A stretch of DNA of 57,783 nucleotides from Rhodospirillaceae bacterium (GCA_022843945.1 JALHMR010000031.1:1-57783); one strand, 5' to 3'; counted from the first letter of the stretch, positions 38,400-48,627 are shown. The notes: generated by a model not told the origin, from the sequence alone. Numbers and translations are program-made.

Positions 38400-40430
38400 C
38401 TATCTGCGCGTGACGGCGTCCAGGGCAGCGCAGAAATGTTCCTGCAAAGCTTCGACCGGCGCGCTATCGCCATAGAGCGATACCGCGCTGGCGGTGACCC
38501 GTGCCGCCTGCTCGCTTCGCCAGGCGGCATCGAGCCCCAGGCGCACCGCGTGGCTCACGTAGTCCGCCGTGCTGTGCGCGACCGTATCGGTCAGCCCCAT
38601 GCGCCGCATGATGCCGTGACTGACCCGCCCGCGCAGGAAGCGACCCGGCATTGTGACGATGGGCAGGCCGGCGGCGACCGCCTCCAGGGTCGTGTTGCCG
38701 CCTGACCAGTCGAGGCTGTCGAGGTAGATATCGGCGGCGGCATTGAGCCCTGCGTAGTGCGCGGTACTCATCGGCGGCAGGAACACCACATGCCGATCGG
38801 CATCAAGCCCGGCGGCGCGGAACGCCGCGGTCAGACGCTGGCGGGTGAGGGCGGTGAATTCCGGCGACAGGCTGTGCGCGATGAACAGGAACTGGGCGTT
38901 GGGGACGGACTGCGCGATGCGCGGGAGCAGATCGTCATGCGCCGGCCGGTATTTGTAGAGCGACTGGCAGCAGAGATACGTGACCGCATCCGGGCGTACG
39001 CCGGCGGCCCGCAGGTCCGGCGCGACGGGCGTCAGCTCGAGCGGCTGGTAGTCGAAGGACAGGTTGGGCAGCCGCACCAGCCGTTCGCTATAGAACGCCT
39101 CCGAGCCGGGCGCCTCCATCAGCTCGCCGGACAGGAAGTAATCCAGGGTCGGCAGCCCGGTGGTGTCCGGATGACCCATCGCCAGGTACTGCACGGGCGC
39201 GAGGCGCAGCGCCGCCAGGCGGGCGGTCGTCGGATCCATGCCGACCTCCGGATAGACGATAATGTGCGGCGCCGCGGCGCGGATGCCCGCCGCCATCGCC
39301 TCGAAGCTCGGTGCGCTCTCGACGAAGCTGTCGAAGAGCCGGCGCGCGCGCAGCGTCTCTTCGTCGTGCCGCCGCGCGGTGGAAAAGCCGAGAACCCGGA
39401 AGCGCCGGCGATCGAGACGGCTGACCCAGCCGCGGTAGAGTTTCCACACCGAATGGTCGCGGAAAAACCCGGAGACGAAGGCGACGCGCAGCCTTCCGTC
39501 CGCCTCGCGTGGCGGCACGGGCAGGGGCTCGACCCATTGCGGATAGCGGGCGGCATGCAGCCTGTGGAGCAACCCGCCGAACAGCGACTGCAGCTCGCGG
39601 TCATCCTGTCCCTGATAGGCGAGATAGAAGGGCAGGATCTGCGCCGCGACGGGGGCGGCGTCGGCGCATTCGCGCGGGCTCGCGGCGGCGTAGTGGTCGC
39701 AGATCTCCCGGAGGGCGGCGCCGTAGCGGCTGCGGCTCTCGGCGATCTGCGTCTCGCTGGCGTAGCAGACCCGCAATTCGGCCAGGCAGGTGCCGAAGCG
39801 CGCCGCCGGCGATCCGGGATCGAGCGCCCGGGCGCGGCCGAAAGCCTCGCGTGCGCCCTCTGAATCGCCATGATCCATCAGGCCGCGCCCGAGATTGATC
39901 CAGCTCAGCGTGTCGCCGGGGCGGGCGGCGACGATGCGGCGGAACTCGCCGATCGCCTCGAGGATGCGGCCACGATCCTTGGTGGCGGCGGCGAGGTCGG
40001 CGGCGGCCTCGTGATTCTCCGGCTCCAGCGACAGGACGCGGCGCAGGACCGTGATGGCGCCGTCGAGATCGCCCTTCTCGCGCAGCACCATGGCCAGGTG
40101 ATAATGGGCGGCGGCCATGCCGGGCTGCAGCATCGTGGTCTCGCGGAAGCAGACGAGCGCCTCGTCGAGCCGGCCGAGCTCGAAGAGGACGACGCCGAGA
40201 TTCTTGCGGGCTTCGGCGTGCCGGGGTGCCAGCGCCACCGCGCGCTCGATCAGCGGCGCCGCTTCCGCCGCCCGGCCGCTGCGCCAGGCGGCCACGCCCG
40301 CGAGATGCAGGGCGTCGGCATTGTCGGGCTGGATTGCCAGGGCGGCGCGCGCGCGGGCCTCCGCCTCGGCCACCTGGCCGGCGGCGAGGGACGCCACACC
40401 TTGCGCGACCAGGATGGCGACGTCGCTCAT
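38400..40430 (-). CDS. SPINDLY/OGT-type protein O-GlcNAc transferase with TPR repeats
   Basis: 676 residues. The ATG overlaps the upstream gene's stop (ATGA). The N-terminal ~230 residues are TPR repeats (ALAIQPDNADALHLAGVAAW, HAEARKNLGVVLFELGRLDE, and others). The C-terminal ~400 are a GT41 glycosyltransferase: VAFVSGFFRDHSVWKLYRGW, APVQYLAMGHPDTTGL, YLCCQSLYKYRPAHDDLLPR, DIYLDSLDWSGGNTTLEAVA and the UDP-binding VTMPGRFLRGRVSHGIMRRM. Family role: transfer of a sugar to Ser/Thr of proteins. In bacteria targets include flagellin and surface proteins; the target here is unknown. Confidence 0.92.
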   Translation of the reverse strand: MSDVAILVAQGVASLAAGQVAEAEARARAALAIQPDNADALHLAGVAAWRSGRAAEAAPLIERAVALAPRHAEARKNLGVVLFELGRLDEALVCFRETTMLQPGMAAAHYHLAMVLREKGDLDGAITVLRRVLSLEPENHEAAADLAAATKDRGRILEAIGEFRRIVAARPGDTLSWINLGRGLMDHGDSEGAREAFGRARALDPGSPAARFGTCLAELRVCYASETQIAESRSRYGAALREICDHYAAASPRECADAAPVAAQILPFYLAYQGQDDRELQSLFGGLLHRLHAARYPQWVEPLPVPPREADGRLRVAFVSGFFRDHSVWKLYRGWVSRLDRRRFRVLGFSTARRHDEETLRARRLFDSFVESAPSFEAMAAGIRAAAPHIIVYPEVGMDPTTARLAALRLAPVQYLAMGHPDTTGLPTLDYFLSGELMEAPGSEAFYSERLVRLPNLSFDYQPLELTPVAPDLRAAGVRPDAVTYLCCQSLYKYRPAHDDLLPRIAQSVPNAQFLFIAHSLSPEFTALTRQRLTAAFRAAGLDADRHVVFLPPMSTAHYAGLNAAADIYLDSLDWSGGNTTLEAVAAGLPIVTMPGRFLRGRVSHGIMRRMGLTDTVAHSTADYVSHAVRLGLDAAWRSEQAARVTASAVSLYGDSAPVEALQEHFCAALDAVTRR

Positions 40431-41179
40431 GCGAATGCCTTGACCAGGAAGCTGCCGCCGATCGCCAGGTACATGACGAACAGCCAGAGGGCGAAGCGGC
40501 GCTCGTCCAGACGCACACGCACGAGCTGGCCGAGCTTGATGCCGAGCAGGGCGGGGATGCAGGCGAGCAGCGACTGGAGGAGCGTCGTGCCGTCGGCGAT
40601 GCCGAAGCCGGCAAGGCCCGCGCCCAGGCCGAGGCCCCCGACGAAATACATGAGCGAGATGACGCCGACGAACTCGTCCTTGGAGAGGCGCAAGCCCGCG
40701 AGATAGACCAGCAGCGGCGGGCCGTAGAAAGTCGTCGTGCCGCCGAGGAAGCCGCCGATCACGCCGCACAGCGGTCCCAGCCAGCGTTCGTGCGCCGGCG
40801 CCACGCGGAGCTTGGGTTGGAAGCGGGCGAGGAGGGCGATGCCGATGATCGCCACGCCGATCAGGGCGTAGATCGTACGCTCCGGGATGAGGACCAGCGC
40901 CTTGACGCTGATCCCGATGCAGATGACCAGGGCGAGGAGCGTCGGCCCGAAGCGCCGGAGCCGGGCCATGACCGCCGGCCAGCCGCCGATGAACCCCTGG
41001 GCGAGGTTGGTGGCCAGGATCGGCACGACCACCAGCGCCGCCGCATTGGCCACGCTCATGAACAGCGTCAGGAACGGCATGGCGACCAGCGGCAGGCCGA
41101 GGCCGAACGTGCCCTTGACCAGGCCGCCCGCCATGATGGAGAGCGCGATCCACAGGAGATACGTGGCGGTGTCCATCAC
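40427..41179 (-). CDS. TauE/SafE-family membrane transporter
   Basis: 250 residues with about eight membrane helices in two halves. Family features are GLVKGTFGLGLPLVAMPFLT in the first half and GGFLGGTTTFYGPPLLVYLA in the second. Members export sulfite, sulfoacetate or other organic anions. Its stop overlaps the glycosyltransferase start, so the two are translationally coupled. hisI ends 22 bases upstream. Confidence 0.9.
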   Translation of the reverse strand: MMDTATYLLWIALSIMAGGLVKGTFGLGLPLVAMPFLTLFMSVANAAALVVVPILATNLAQGFIGGWPAVMARLRRFGPTLLALVICIGISVKALVLIPERTIYALIGVAIIGIALLARFQPKLRVAPAHERWLGPLCGVIGGFLGGTTTFYGPPLLVYLAGLRLSKDEFVGVISLMYFVGGLGLGAGLAGFGIADGTTLLQSLLACIPALLGIKLGQLVRVRLDERRFALWLFVMYLAIGGSFLVKAFA

Positions 41180-41201
41180 GGCCGCCGGCGTGCGGGCGCG
41201 C

Positions 41202-41612
41202 TCACGCCTTGTAGAGCGTGCCGGGATCGACGGTCACGTCGGCGATGGTCTCCAGCCGGCCGTTGCGCACGGCGCGGAAGAAGCAGTTGCGCCGGCCGGT
41301 GTGGCAGGCCACGCCCTTCTGGTCGACGAGCAGCAGCAGCGTGTCGCCATCGCAATCGAGGCGCAGCTCCACCAGGCGCTGGCTCTGCCCGGAGGTCTCG
41401 CCCTTGCGCCACAGCTTCATGCGCGAGCGCGACCAGTAGTGGACTTCGCCGGTTTCGAGCGTGCGCTCCACCGCCAGGCGATTCATCCAGGCGAGCATCA
41501 GCACCTCGCCGCTGTCGTGCTGCTGGGCAATGGCAGCGATCAGCCCGTCGCGGTCGAAGGCGATCTCGGCCAGCAGGTCGGCGCCCTGCGTATGCGAGGA
41601 GGGGGCACTCAT
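41202..41612 (-). CDS. hisI: Phosphoribosyl-AMP cyclohydrolase HisI
   Basis: 136 residues from the ATG overlapping the metC stop (ATGA). Catalyses ring opening of phosphoribosyl-AMP in histidine biosynthesis. Signatures: MLAWMNRLAVERTLETGEVH, WSRSRMKLWRKGETSGQ, the metal cluster RLDCDGDTLLLLVDQ and the zinc-ligand CHTGRRNCFF. Only the cyclohydrolase is encoded, not the fused HisE pyrophosphatase. Separated from other his genes. Confidence 0.96.
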   Translation of the reverse strand: MSAPSSHTQGADLLAEIAFDRDGLIAAIAQQHDSGEVLMLAWMNRLAVERTLETGEVHYWSRSRMKLWRKGETSGQSQRLVELRLDCDGDTLLLLVDQKGVACHTGRRNCFFRAVRNGRLETIADVTVDPGTLYKA

Positions 41613-42790
41613 GACGAGTTCTTGCGCAGCCGCGCGAAGCCTTTCTCGAGATCGGCGATCAGGTCGGCGGGGTCCTCGAGCCCGGCATGGATGCGGATCA
41701 GCGGCCCGCGGTCCTTCCACGCGGTCGCGGTGCGGATCGCGCTGGGATCCGAGGGCAGGGCCAGGCTTTCGAAGCCGCCCCAGCTGTACCCCATGCCATA
41801 GAACTCCAGTCCGTCGAGCATCGCCGCCACCGAAGCCTCGCCGACCGGCTTGAGCTCGATCGCGAACAGGCCCGAGGCGCCGGTATAGTCGCGCTTCCAG
41901 ATCGGGTAGCCGGGATCATCGGGCAAAGCAGGGTGCAGCACGCGCGCCACTTCCGGCCGCTGCTTCAGCCAGCGGGCGAGGGTGAGGCCGGTCTCCTGGT
42001 GACGCTGCAGGCGCACCGAGAGCGTGCGCAATCCGCGCAGCGCCATGTAGCAGTCGTCTGGGCCCGAGGCGGCGCCGAAATCGTCGGCCGCACGGCGCAG
42101 CGCAGGGTAGGCTGCTTCGTTCGCGGTCAGGATGCCCATCATCAAGTCGGAGTGACCCGAGATGTACTTCGTGGCCGAAAGCAGCGAGACGTCGACGCCG
42201 AGCGACAGCGGCCTGAAGAACAGCGGCGTTGCCCAGGTGTTGTCGAGCACGGTGGTGATCTTGCGTGCCTTGGCCACGGCGACGATCGCCGGCACGTCCT
42301 GCATCTCGAAGGTCAGCGAGCCGGGGGATTCGAGAAAGATCACCTTCGTGTTGTCGCGGATCAGCGTGGCGATGCCGCCGCCGATCCCGGGATCGTAATA
42401 GGTCGTGCTCACGCCAAAGCGCGCCAAGACCGTGTCGCAGAGGCGCCGCGACGGTCCGTAGACGGTATCGACCATCAGCACATGGTCACCGCTTTTCACA
42501 TAGGCCATCAGCGCGACGACGATAGCTGCCACGCCGGAACCGACGACGATCGAGTGATGCCCGCCCTCGAGCGCGCAGACTGCCTCTTCCAGGGCAAAGG
42601 TCGTCGGCGTGCCGTAGCGGCCGTAGCGGCTCTTTGTCGGATTGCGCTGCTTCTGCGCCGCGTGCAGGGCCTCGACGGTGGGAAAGAGGATCGTCGAGGC
42701 GTGGTAGACGGGTGGGTTGACCACACCATGGTTGGCGGCCGGATCGCGGCCGGCATTGACGACGATGGTATCGGGCTTCGGCTTGTCCAT
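41609..42790 (-). CDS. metC: Cystathionine beta-lyase (PLP, trans-sulfuration family)
   Basis: 393 residues, full length. PLP fold with SRYGRYGTPTTFALEEAV, VLDNTWATPLFFRPL and the PLP lysine K208 in LSATKYISGHSD. The IVVNAGRDPAANHGVVNPPV start and SWGGFESLALP near the end fit cystathionine beta-lyase (homocysteine from cystathionine) rather than the gamma enzymes. Translationally coupled to hisI downstream. Confidence 0.92.
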   Translation of the reverse strand: MDKPKPDTIVVNAGRDPAANHGVVNPPVYHASTILFPTVEALHAAQKQRNPTKSRYGRYGTPTTFALEEAVCALEGGHHSIVVGSGVAAIVVALMAYVKSGDHVLMVDTVYGPSRRLCDTVLARFGVSTTYYDPGIGGGIATLIRDNTKVIFLESPGSLTFEMQDVPAIVAVAKARKITTVLDNTWATPLFFRPLSLGVDVSLLSATKYISGHSDLMMGILTANEAAYPALRRAADDFGAASGPDDCYMALRGLRTLSVRLQRHQETGLTLARWLKQRPEVARVLHPALPDDPGYPIWKRDYTGASGLFAIELKPVGEASVAAMLDGLEFYGMGYSWGGFESLALPSDPSAIRTATAWKDRGPLIRIHAGLEDPADLIADLEKGFARLRKNSS

Positions 42791-42870
42791 GAGGGCGCCT
42801 AACGTCTTGCGTGCCTTGAGATTCCGGGCTACCGTTCGGCCAAGACGTACACGTTTGGCCTCGAAATTGC

Positions 42871-42917
42871 GAGAGTGTCTCTTCTAAAGGGCGTCTCTTC
42901 TAGAGAGTGTCTCTTCT
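42871..42917. repeat. Three tandem 16-bp-period repeats upstream of aapJ
   Basis: G(T/C)GTCTCTTCT begins at 42875, 42891 and 42907, an exact 16-base period. In addition the small palindrome GAGA-GTG-TCTC occurs at 42871-42881 and 42903-42913, 32 bases apart. It lies between divergent metC and aapJ, 75 bases before the aapJ start, and may be an operator array for the amino-acid transporter. Confidence 0.85.
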
Positions 42918-42991
42918 CAAGAGCACTGGTAATGGCGGGGCCGGGCCATGGCGACGTCTAGAAATCAAATCTCACCAACGGGGATATCGTT

Positions 42992-44011
42992 ATGAAACAT
43001 CTGGGAAGGATCGCGGCCACCGCCGCCATCGCACTGGGCGCGCTTGCCGGCACCGCTCAGGCGCAGCAATCGACCGTAGACGCGGTCAAGGCCAAGGGCT
43101 TCGTGCAGTGCGGCGTCAACACCGGTCTCGCTGGTTTCAGCGCCCCTGACAGCCAGGGCGTGTGGAAGGGCCTCGATGTCGACATGTGCCGCGGCGTGGC
43201 CGCCGCCGTGTTCGGCGACGCCAGCAAGGTCCGCTATACCGGCCTGACGGCGCAGCAGCGTTTCACCGCCCTGCAGTCCGGCGAGGTCGACATCCTCGCC
43301 CGTAACACGACCTGGACGCTGCAGCGCGACACTTCGCTCGGCCTCGACTTCGTGGCGGTTAACTTCTACGACGGCCAGGGCTTCATGGTGAAGAACTCGC
43401 TGAACGTGAAGAGTGCCAAGGAGCTGAACGGCGCCACCGTCTGCGTGCAGCCCGGCACCACGACCGAGCTGAACCTCGCCGACTATTTCCGGGCCAACCG
43501 GATGCAGTTCAAGCCGGTGGTCATCGAGAAGATGGAAGAAGTGGTCGCCGCCTACCTGGCCGGCCGCTGCGACGCCTACACCACCGACATGTCGGGCCTC
43601 GCCTCGACCCGTTCGGCCCAGGGCGCCAATGCAAGCCAGCACCTGATTCTGCCGGACGTCATCTCGAAGGAGCCTCTCGGGCCGGCCGTGCGTCACGGCG
43701 ACAACAAGTGGGCCGACATCGTCCGCTGGACCTTCAACGTGATGGTCGAGGCGGAGGAGATGGGCCTGACCTCGGCCAATATCGACAGCAAGATGAATGA
43801 CCCGAACCCGGGCATCCAGCGCCTGGTCGGCAAGACCGGCGACATGGGCAAGCAGCTCGGTCTCGAGAACAACTGGTCGTACAACATCATCAAGCAGGTC
43901 GGAAACTACGGCGAGAGCTACGAGCGCAACATCAAGCCGATCGGGCTTGAGCGCGGCGTGAACGAGCTGTGGTCTAAGGGGGGCATCATGTACGCCCCGC
44001 CGGTCCGCTGA
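42992..44011 (+). CDS. aapJ: General L-amino-acid ABC transporter, binding protein AapJ
   Basis: 339 residues with a signal peptide (HLGRIAATAAIALGALAGTA, cleavage near QAQQ). AapJ hallmarks: VKAKGFVQCGVNTGLAGFS, DSQGVWKGLDVDMCRGVAAA, EVDILARNTTWTLQRDTSLG and a C-terminal NIKPIGLERGVNELWSKGG. It binds a broad range of L-amino acids in the periplasm. First gene of aapJQMP. A strong hairpin separates it from aapQ. Confidence 0.96.
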   Translation: MKHLGRIAATAAIALGALAGTAQAQQSTVDAVKAKGFVQCGVNTGLAGFSAPDSQGVWKGLDVDMCRGVAAAVFGDASKVRYTGLTAQQRFTALQSGEVDILARNTTWTLQRDTSLGLDFVAVNFYDGQGFMVKNSLNVKSAKELNGATVCVQPGTTTELNLADYFRANRMQFKPVVIEKMEEVVAAYLAGRCDAYTTDMSGLASTRSAQGANASQHLILPDVISKEPLGPAVRHGDNKWADIVRWTFNVMVEAEEMGLTSANIDSKMNDPNPGIQRLVGKTGDMGKQLGLENNWSYNIIKQVGNYGESYERNIKPIGLERGVNELWSKGGIMYAPPVR

Positions 44012-44019
44012 CAGACAAG

Positions 44020-44054
44020 ACGGCCGCCACTCACACCAGAGTGGCGGCCGTTTC
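44020..44054 (+). terminator. Hairpin between aapJ and aapQ
   Basis: A 12-bp perfect stem CGGCCGCCACTC/GAGTGGCGGCCG closes a six-base loop, is flanked by an A/T pair, then TTTCTC. Placement suggests partial termination or 3' protection giving excess binding protein over permease. Confidence 0.75.
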
Positions 44055-44095
44055 TCTGATGACTGAGCTCTAGTCGAGAGACGGGGAAGGGCGCC

Positions 44096-45292
44096 ATGGC
44101 GTCGATCCCGCGCAGTTCCCGCCGCCCGGCGCCGCCGGCCGTCCGGCTGTCCCTCAGCGATCCCTTCGTCCGCTCGATCGTCTACCAGATCCTGGTCGTC
44201 GGCGGCGTGGCGCTGATCATCTGGTACCTGGTCAGCAACACCATGACAAACATGGAGGCGCGCAAGATCGCCTCCGGCTTCGACTTCCTCAACCGCGAGG
44301 CTGGCTTCGCCATCAGCGAGCACAGCATCGATTACTCGCCCGCGGACACCTATTTCCGCGCGCTCGTCGTGGGCGTTCTCAATACGCTCCTCATCGCCGT
44401 ACTCGGCATCGTTTTAGCGACGATCCTCGGCACGGTGATCGGCATCGGACGCCTGGCGAAGAACTGGCTGATCGCCAAGGTCTGCTCGGTCTATGTCGAG
44501 GTCATGCGCAACCTGCCGCTCGCGGTGCAGCTGTTCTTCTGGTACGCGATGATCATCGAGAACCTGCCCGGGCCGCGACAGGCGATAAGCCCGCTACCCG
44601 GCGTGTTCCTGTCCAGCCGCGGCATCATGGTTCCCGTACCGGGCGACGATCCGGCCTATGGCTGGATGCTGATCGCCTGCCTGATCGGCGTCGTCGCCAC
44701 CCTCCTGATCTCGCGCTGGGCGAGGGCGCGGCAGGCCGCGACGGGCCAGCAATTCCCGATGATGCGCGCCGCGGCTGGCCTGATCCTCGGCTTGCCGCTC
44801 CTGGCCTGGCTGGCCGGCGGCGCTCCCACGACGCTCGACTGGCCGGAACTGCGCGGCTTCAACTTCCAGGGCGGCGGCAGTATGTCGCCGGAGTTCGCGG
44901 CGCTGCTGCTGGGCCTCGTCACCTACACCGCCGCCTTCATCGCCGAGATCGTGCGTAGCGGCATCCTCGCCGTGAGCCACGGCCAGACCGAGGCCGCCTC
45001 GGCGCTCGGCCTGCGGCGCAGCCTCAACCTGCGCCTCGTCGTTCTGCCGCAGGCGCTGCGGGTCATCATCCCGCCGATGATCAGCCAGTACCTGAACATC
45101 ACCAAGAACAGCTCGCTGGCCGTCCTGATTGGCTATCCGGATATCGTCTCGATCGCCAACACGGCGCTCAACCAGACGGGCCAGGCGATCGAAGGCATCG
45201 CCATCATCATGCTGGTCTACCTGACCGTCAGCCTGTCGATCGCGGTCTTCGGCAACTGGTACAACAAACGCCTCGCGCTGGTGGAGCGCTAG
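44096..45292 (+). CDS. aapQ: General L-amino-acid ABC transporter permease AapQ
   Basis: 398 residues; longer than ordinary His/Glu-type permeases because of the extended loops typical of AapQ. Eight or so helices; the permease motif is EIVRSGILAVSHGQTEAASA followed by LGLRRSLNLRLVVLPQALR. Forms the membrane channel with AapM. One base separates it from aapM. Confidence 0.95.
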   Translation: MASIPRSSRRPAPPAVRLSLSDPFVRSIVYQILVVGGVALIIWYLVSNTMTNMEARKIASGFDFLNREAGFAISEHSIDYSPADTYFRALVVGVLNTLLIAVLGIVLATILGTVIGIGRLAKNWLIAKVCSVYVEVMRNLPLAVQLFFWYAMIIENLPGPRQAISPLPGVFLSSRGIMVPVPGDDPAYGWMLIACLIGVVATLLISRWARARQAATGQQFPMMRAAAGLILGLPLLAWLAGGAPTTLDWPELRGFNFQGGGSMSPEFAALLLGLVTYTAAFIAEIVRSGILAVSHGQTEAASALGLRRSLNLRLVVLPQALRVIIPPMISQYLNITKNSSLAVLIGYPDIVSIANTALNQTGQAIEGIAIIMLVYLTVSLSIAVFGNWYNKRLALVER

Positions 45293-45293
45293 G

Positions 45294-46409
45294 ATGTCCG
45301 ACGCGGCCGCCACCCTGAAGTCCCTGCCGCCTTCCGGCGGCTTCAGCGGCTCGCCCTTCGCCCTGTGGGCGAAGGCCAACCTGTTTCCGAACTGGTGGAG
45401 CACCGTCGTCACGCTGGTGCTCGCCTACCTGATCCTCAAGTTCGGCTTCGGCGTGTTGTCCTGGGCGTTTTTCAATGCCGTGTGGACCGTCGAAAACCAG
45501 GACACCGAGGTCTGCCGTCAGCTCAAGGGGGTCGGCGCCTGCTGGGCGCTGATCACGGAAAAGTACCGGTTCATCCTGTTCGGGACCTATCCGTTCCAGC
45601 AGCACTGGCGGCCGACGCTGGTCATCGGGATCTTCCTGGCGCTCTACGGCGTCAGCACCGTCCGCAGCCTGTGGAACTACCGCCTGGGCGTCATCTGGGT
45701 CGCCGGCCTGCTGAGCATTGGCGTCCTGATGTGGGGCGGCGTCTTCGGCCTGTCCTATGTCGAGCAGGAGCGCTGGGGCGGCCTGCCCATCACCCTGATG
45801 CTGGCGACCTTCGGCATCGCGCTCGCCTTCCCGCTGGGCATCCTGCTGGCGCTCGGCCGGCGCTCCGACATGCCGGCCATCAAGGCGATCTGCGTCGCCT
45901 ATATCGAGTTGATCCGCGGCGTGCCGCTGATCAGCCTGCTGTTCATGGCCTCGGTGATGCTGCCGCTGTTCCTGCCCGAAGGCCTGACCATTGATAAGCT
46001 GCTGCGCGCCCAGGTGGCGATCATCCTGTTCGCCGGCGCCTATCTCGCCGAGGTCATCCGCGGCGGCCTGCAGGCGATCCCGAAGGGCCAGTACGAGGCG
46101 GCCGACGCGCTGGGCCTCAGCTACTGGAAGAAGACCGGCTTCATCATCCTGCCGCAGGCGCTCAAGATCGTCATTCCGCCGCTGGTCAACACCTTCATCG
46201 GCATGTTCAAGGATACCTCGCTGGTCGTGATCATCGGCATTTACGACCTGCTGGGTGCCGCGAAGATCTCCACCATCGAGCCGGCCTGGCGCGGCTTCAG
46301 CGTCGAGGCCTATGTCTTCGTGTCGATCATCTACTTCGTCTTCTGCTTCGCCATGTCGAAGTACAGCCAGAAGGTCGAAGTGGAACTCTCACGCTCCCAT
46401 AAACGCTGA
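45294..46409 (+). CDS. aapM: General L-amino-acid ABC transporter permease AapM
   Basis: 371 residues, multi-helix, with [20 protein letters not shown] and [19 protein letters not shown] as the ATPase-contact loop. The N terminus is Pro/Gly-rich and cytoplasmic. Pairs with AapQ; adjacent gene order matches the known aapJQMP operon. Confidence 0.95.
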   Translation: MSDAAATLKSLPPSGGFSGSPFALWAKANLFPNWWSTVVTLVLAYLILKFGFGVLSWAFFNAVWTVENQDTEVCRQLKGVGACWALITEKYRFILFGTYPFQQHWRPTLVIGIFLALYGVSTVRSLWNYRLGVIWVAGLLSIGVLMWGGVFGLSYVEQERWGGLPITLMLATFGIALAFPLGILLALGRRSDMPAIKAICVAYIELIRGVPLISLLFMASVMLPLFLPEGLTIDKLLRAQVAIILFAGAYLAEVIRGGLQAIPKGQYEAADALGLSYWKKTGFIILPQALKIVIPPLVNTFIGMFKDTSLVVIIGIYDLLGAAKISTIEPAWRGFSVEAYVFVSIIYFVFCFAMSKYSQKVEVELSRSHKR

Positions 46410-46423
46410 GCCGGGGAAATCCG

Positions 46424-47188
<765 letters not shown>

Positions 47189-47191
47189 GCC

Positions 47192-47764
47192 TTACAAATT
47201 GAGCGGCAGGGGGCGCGGATCGCGGATCCGGCGCACGACCTCTTTGTAGGGCACGAAGCCGGCGCGCACGTAGCAGGGCAGCGCCTTGGGGTGATCCAGC
47301 GAGCAGGTATGGACCCAGAAGCGGCTGGCATGGGCCTGCCAGGCCATGTCGACGGCGGCGCGCAGCAGCGTCGGTCCCAGGCGGTGGCCGATGAACTTCG
47401 GCACGATGCCGAAATAGGCGAGCTCGATCTCCGGTTGCTTGCGGGCATCGAGCTCGGCGTAGCCGGCGGGCTCGCCCTCGGCATAGATCACGTAAAGCCA
47501 GAGATTGGGGTCGGCCAGGACCTCGCCCAGCTCGCCGTCGCCCATGCGACGGCGCTCGTGCCACAGCCAGGGCGCGCCGACCGTGTTGTAGAGGTAGCGA
47601 TAGAACGGCACCGAGGGATGCTCGACGCGGTCGATGCGATAGGCGACGGCCGGCGCCGGCGGCCGGGGCAGGTCCGGGCGGGCGATCATCTCCAGATAGG
47701 TGACCGTCACCTCGAGGGTGCCGGGGGCCGCGAATTTCAGGTGCGGAGTGGGCAGGGCGGTCAT
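47192..47764 (-). CDS. GNAT-family N-acetyltransferase
   Basis: 190 residues from the ATG overlapping the sseA stop (ATGA). The acetyl-CoA loop is YFGIVPKFIGHRLGPTLLRA; the C-terminal FWVHTCSLDHPKALPCYVRA completes a GNAT fold. Substrate unknown. Third gene of a coupled cysK-sseA-GNAT unit, so it may acetylate a thiol or amino-acid metabolite; inference only. Confidence 0.88.
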   Translation of the reverse strand: MTALPTPHLKFAAPGTLEVTVTYLEMIARPDLPRPPAPAVAYRIDRVEHPSVPFYRYLYNTVGAPWLWHERRRMGDGELGEVLADPNLWLYVIYAEGEPAGYAELDARKQPEIELAYFGIVPKFIGHRLGPTLLRAAVDMAWQAHASRFWVHTCSLDHPKALPCYVRAGFVPYKEVVRRIRDPRPLPLNL

Positions 47765-48627
47765 GCGCTGGCGACCGGCGTGTCCCCCGGCAGGCCCCAT
47801 TCAGACCACGAGCCATCGTAGACCGCGACCTTGTCGGCGCCGATCAGGTGCAGGCCGAGCGCCAGCACGCAGGCGGTGACGCCGGAGCCGCAGCTGGTGA
47901 TCACCGGCCGGGCCGGATCGATGCCGGCCTCTGCGAATTTGGCCTTGAGCCCGGCGGCCGGCAGCACCGCCTTGGTGTCAGGATCGACCAGCAGGTTGTA
48001 GGGCAGGTTGCAGCTTCCCGGGATGTGACCACCGCGCAAGCCCGCGCGCGGCTCGGGATCGGCGCCCTTGAATCGCCCGGCGGAGCGCGCATCGAGCACC
48101 TGGGCGGCCCTGCTTGCCAGGTTGTCCTTCACGTCCTCTTTCTTACGCACGAGTTCCGGACGGAAGCGGGCGGTGAAGGTCTTCTTCGGCGCAATCACGG
48201 GCTTGCCATCGACCGGCCGGCCTTCGCGCTTCCATTTTGGCAGGCCGCCATCGAGCACGGACACCTTGTCATGGCCGAACAGCCGGAACATCCACCAAGC
48301 CCGCGCGGCGCTCATCAGCCCGTAAGAGTCGTAGCAGACCACGTGATCGTCGTTGCCGATGCCCAGGGCAGAGACCGCAGCCGAGAAATCGGCGGGCTTG
48401 GGGATCATGTGCGGCAGGTCGTTCGTCGGATCGGAGATACCGTCGACATCGAAGAACGACGCGCCGGCGATATGCTCGGCTGTGTACTCGGCGCGCGGAT
48501 CGCGCTTGGCGGTCGGCAGGTGGTAAGTCGCGTCGACCACCCGAACCTTCGGATCGTTCAGATGCGCCGCCAGCCACTCGGTCGAGACGAGGGCTTCCGG
48601 ATGAACGTAGGCAGGATCGTTAGCCAT
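47761..48627 (-). CDS. sseA: 3-mercaptopyruvate/thiosulfate sulfurtransferase
   Basis: 288 residues with two rhodanese domains. The active-site loop is C246-GSGVT in ITSCGSGVTACV; the CGSG[VT] form indicates mercaptopyruvate preference. N-terminal VRVVDATYHLPTAKRDPRAE and HIPGSCNLPY are typical SseA. It moves sulfane sulfur from mercaptopyruvate to acceptors, linking cysteine breakdown to the cysK gene it overlaps by one base. Confidence 0.94.
   Translation of the reverse strand: MANDPAYVHPEALVSTEWLAAHLNDPKVRVVDATYHLPTAKRDPRAEYTAEHIAGASFFDVDGISDPTNDLPHMIPKPADFSAAVSALGIGNDDHVVCYDSYGLMSAARAWWMFRLFGHDKVSVLDGGLPKWKREGRPVDGKPVIAPKKTFTARFRPELVRKKEDVKDNLASRAAQVLDARSAGRFKGADPEPRAGLRGGHIPGSCNLPYNLLVDPDTKAVLPAAGLKAKFAEAGIDPARPVITSCGSGVTACVLALGLHLIGADKVAVYDGSWSEWGLPGDTPVASA

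Noticed and set aside
40431-41153. N-terminal extension of the glycosyltransferase frame by about 240 residues
   Set aside because: It lies antiphase to the TauE/SafE gene on the same strand and has Arg/Pro/His-rich shadow composition; the ATG in the ATGA overlap begins an immediate TPR sequence.
42871-42917. CRISPR-like array
   Set aside because: Three units with a 16-base period and no spacers; too short and contiguous for CRISPR, better seen as an operator-like repeat. No cas genes in the window.
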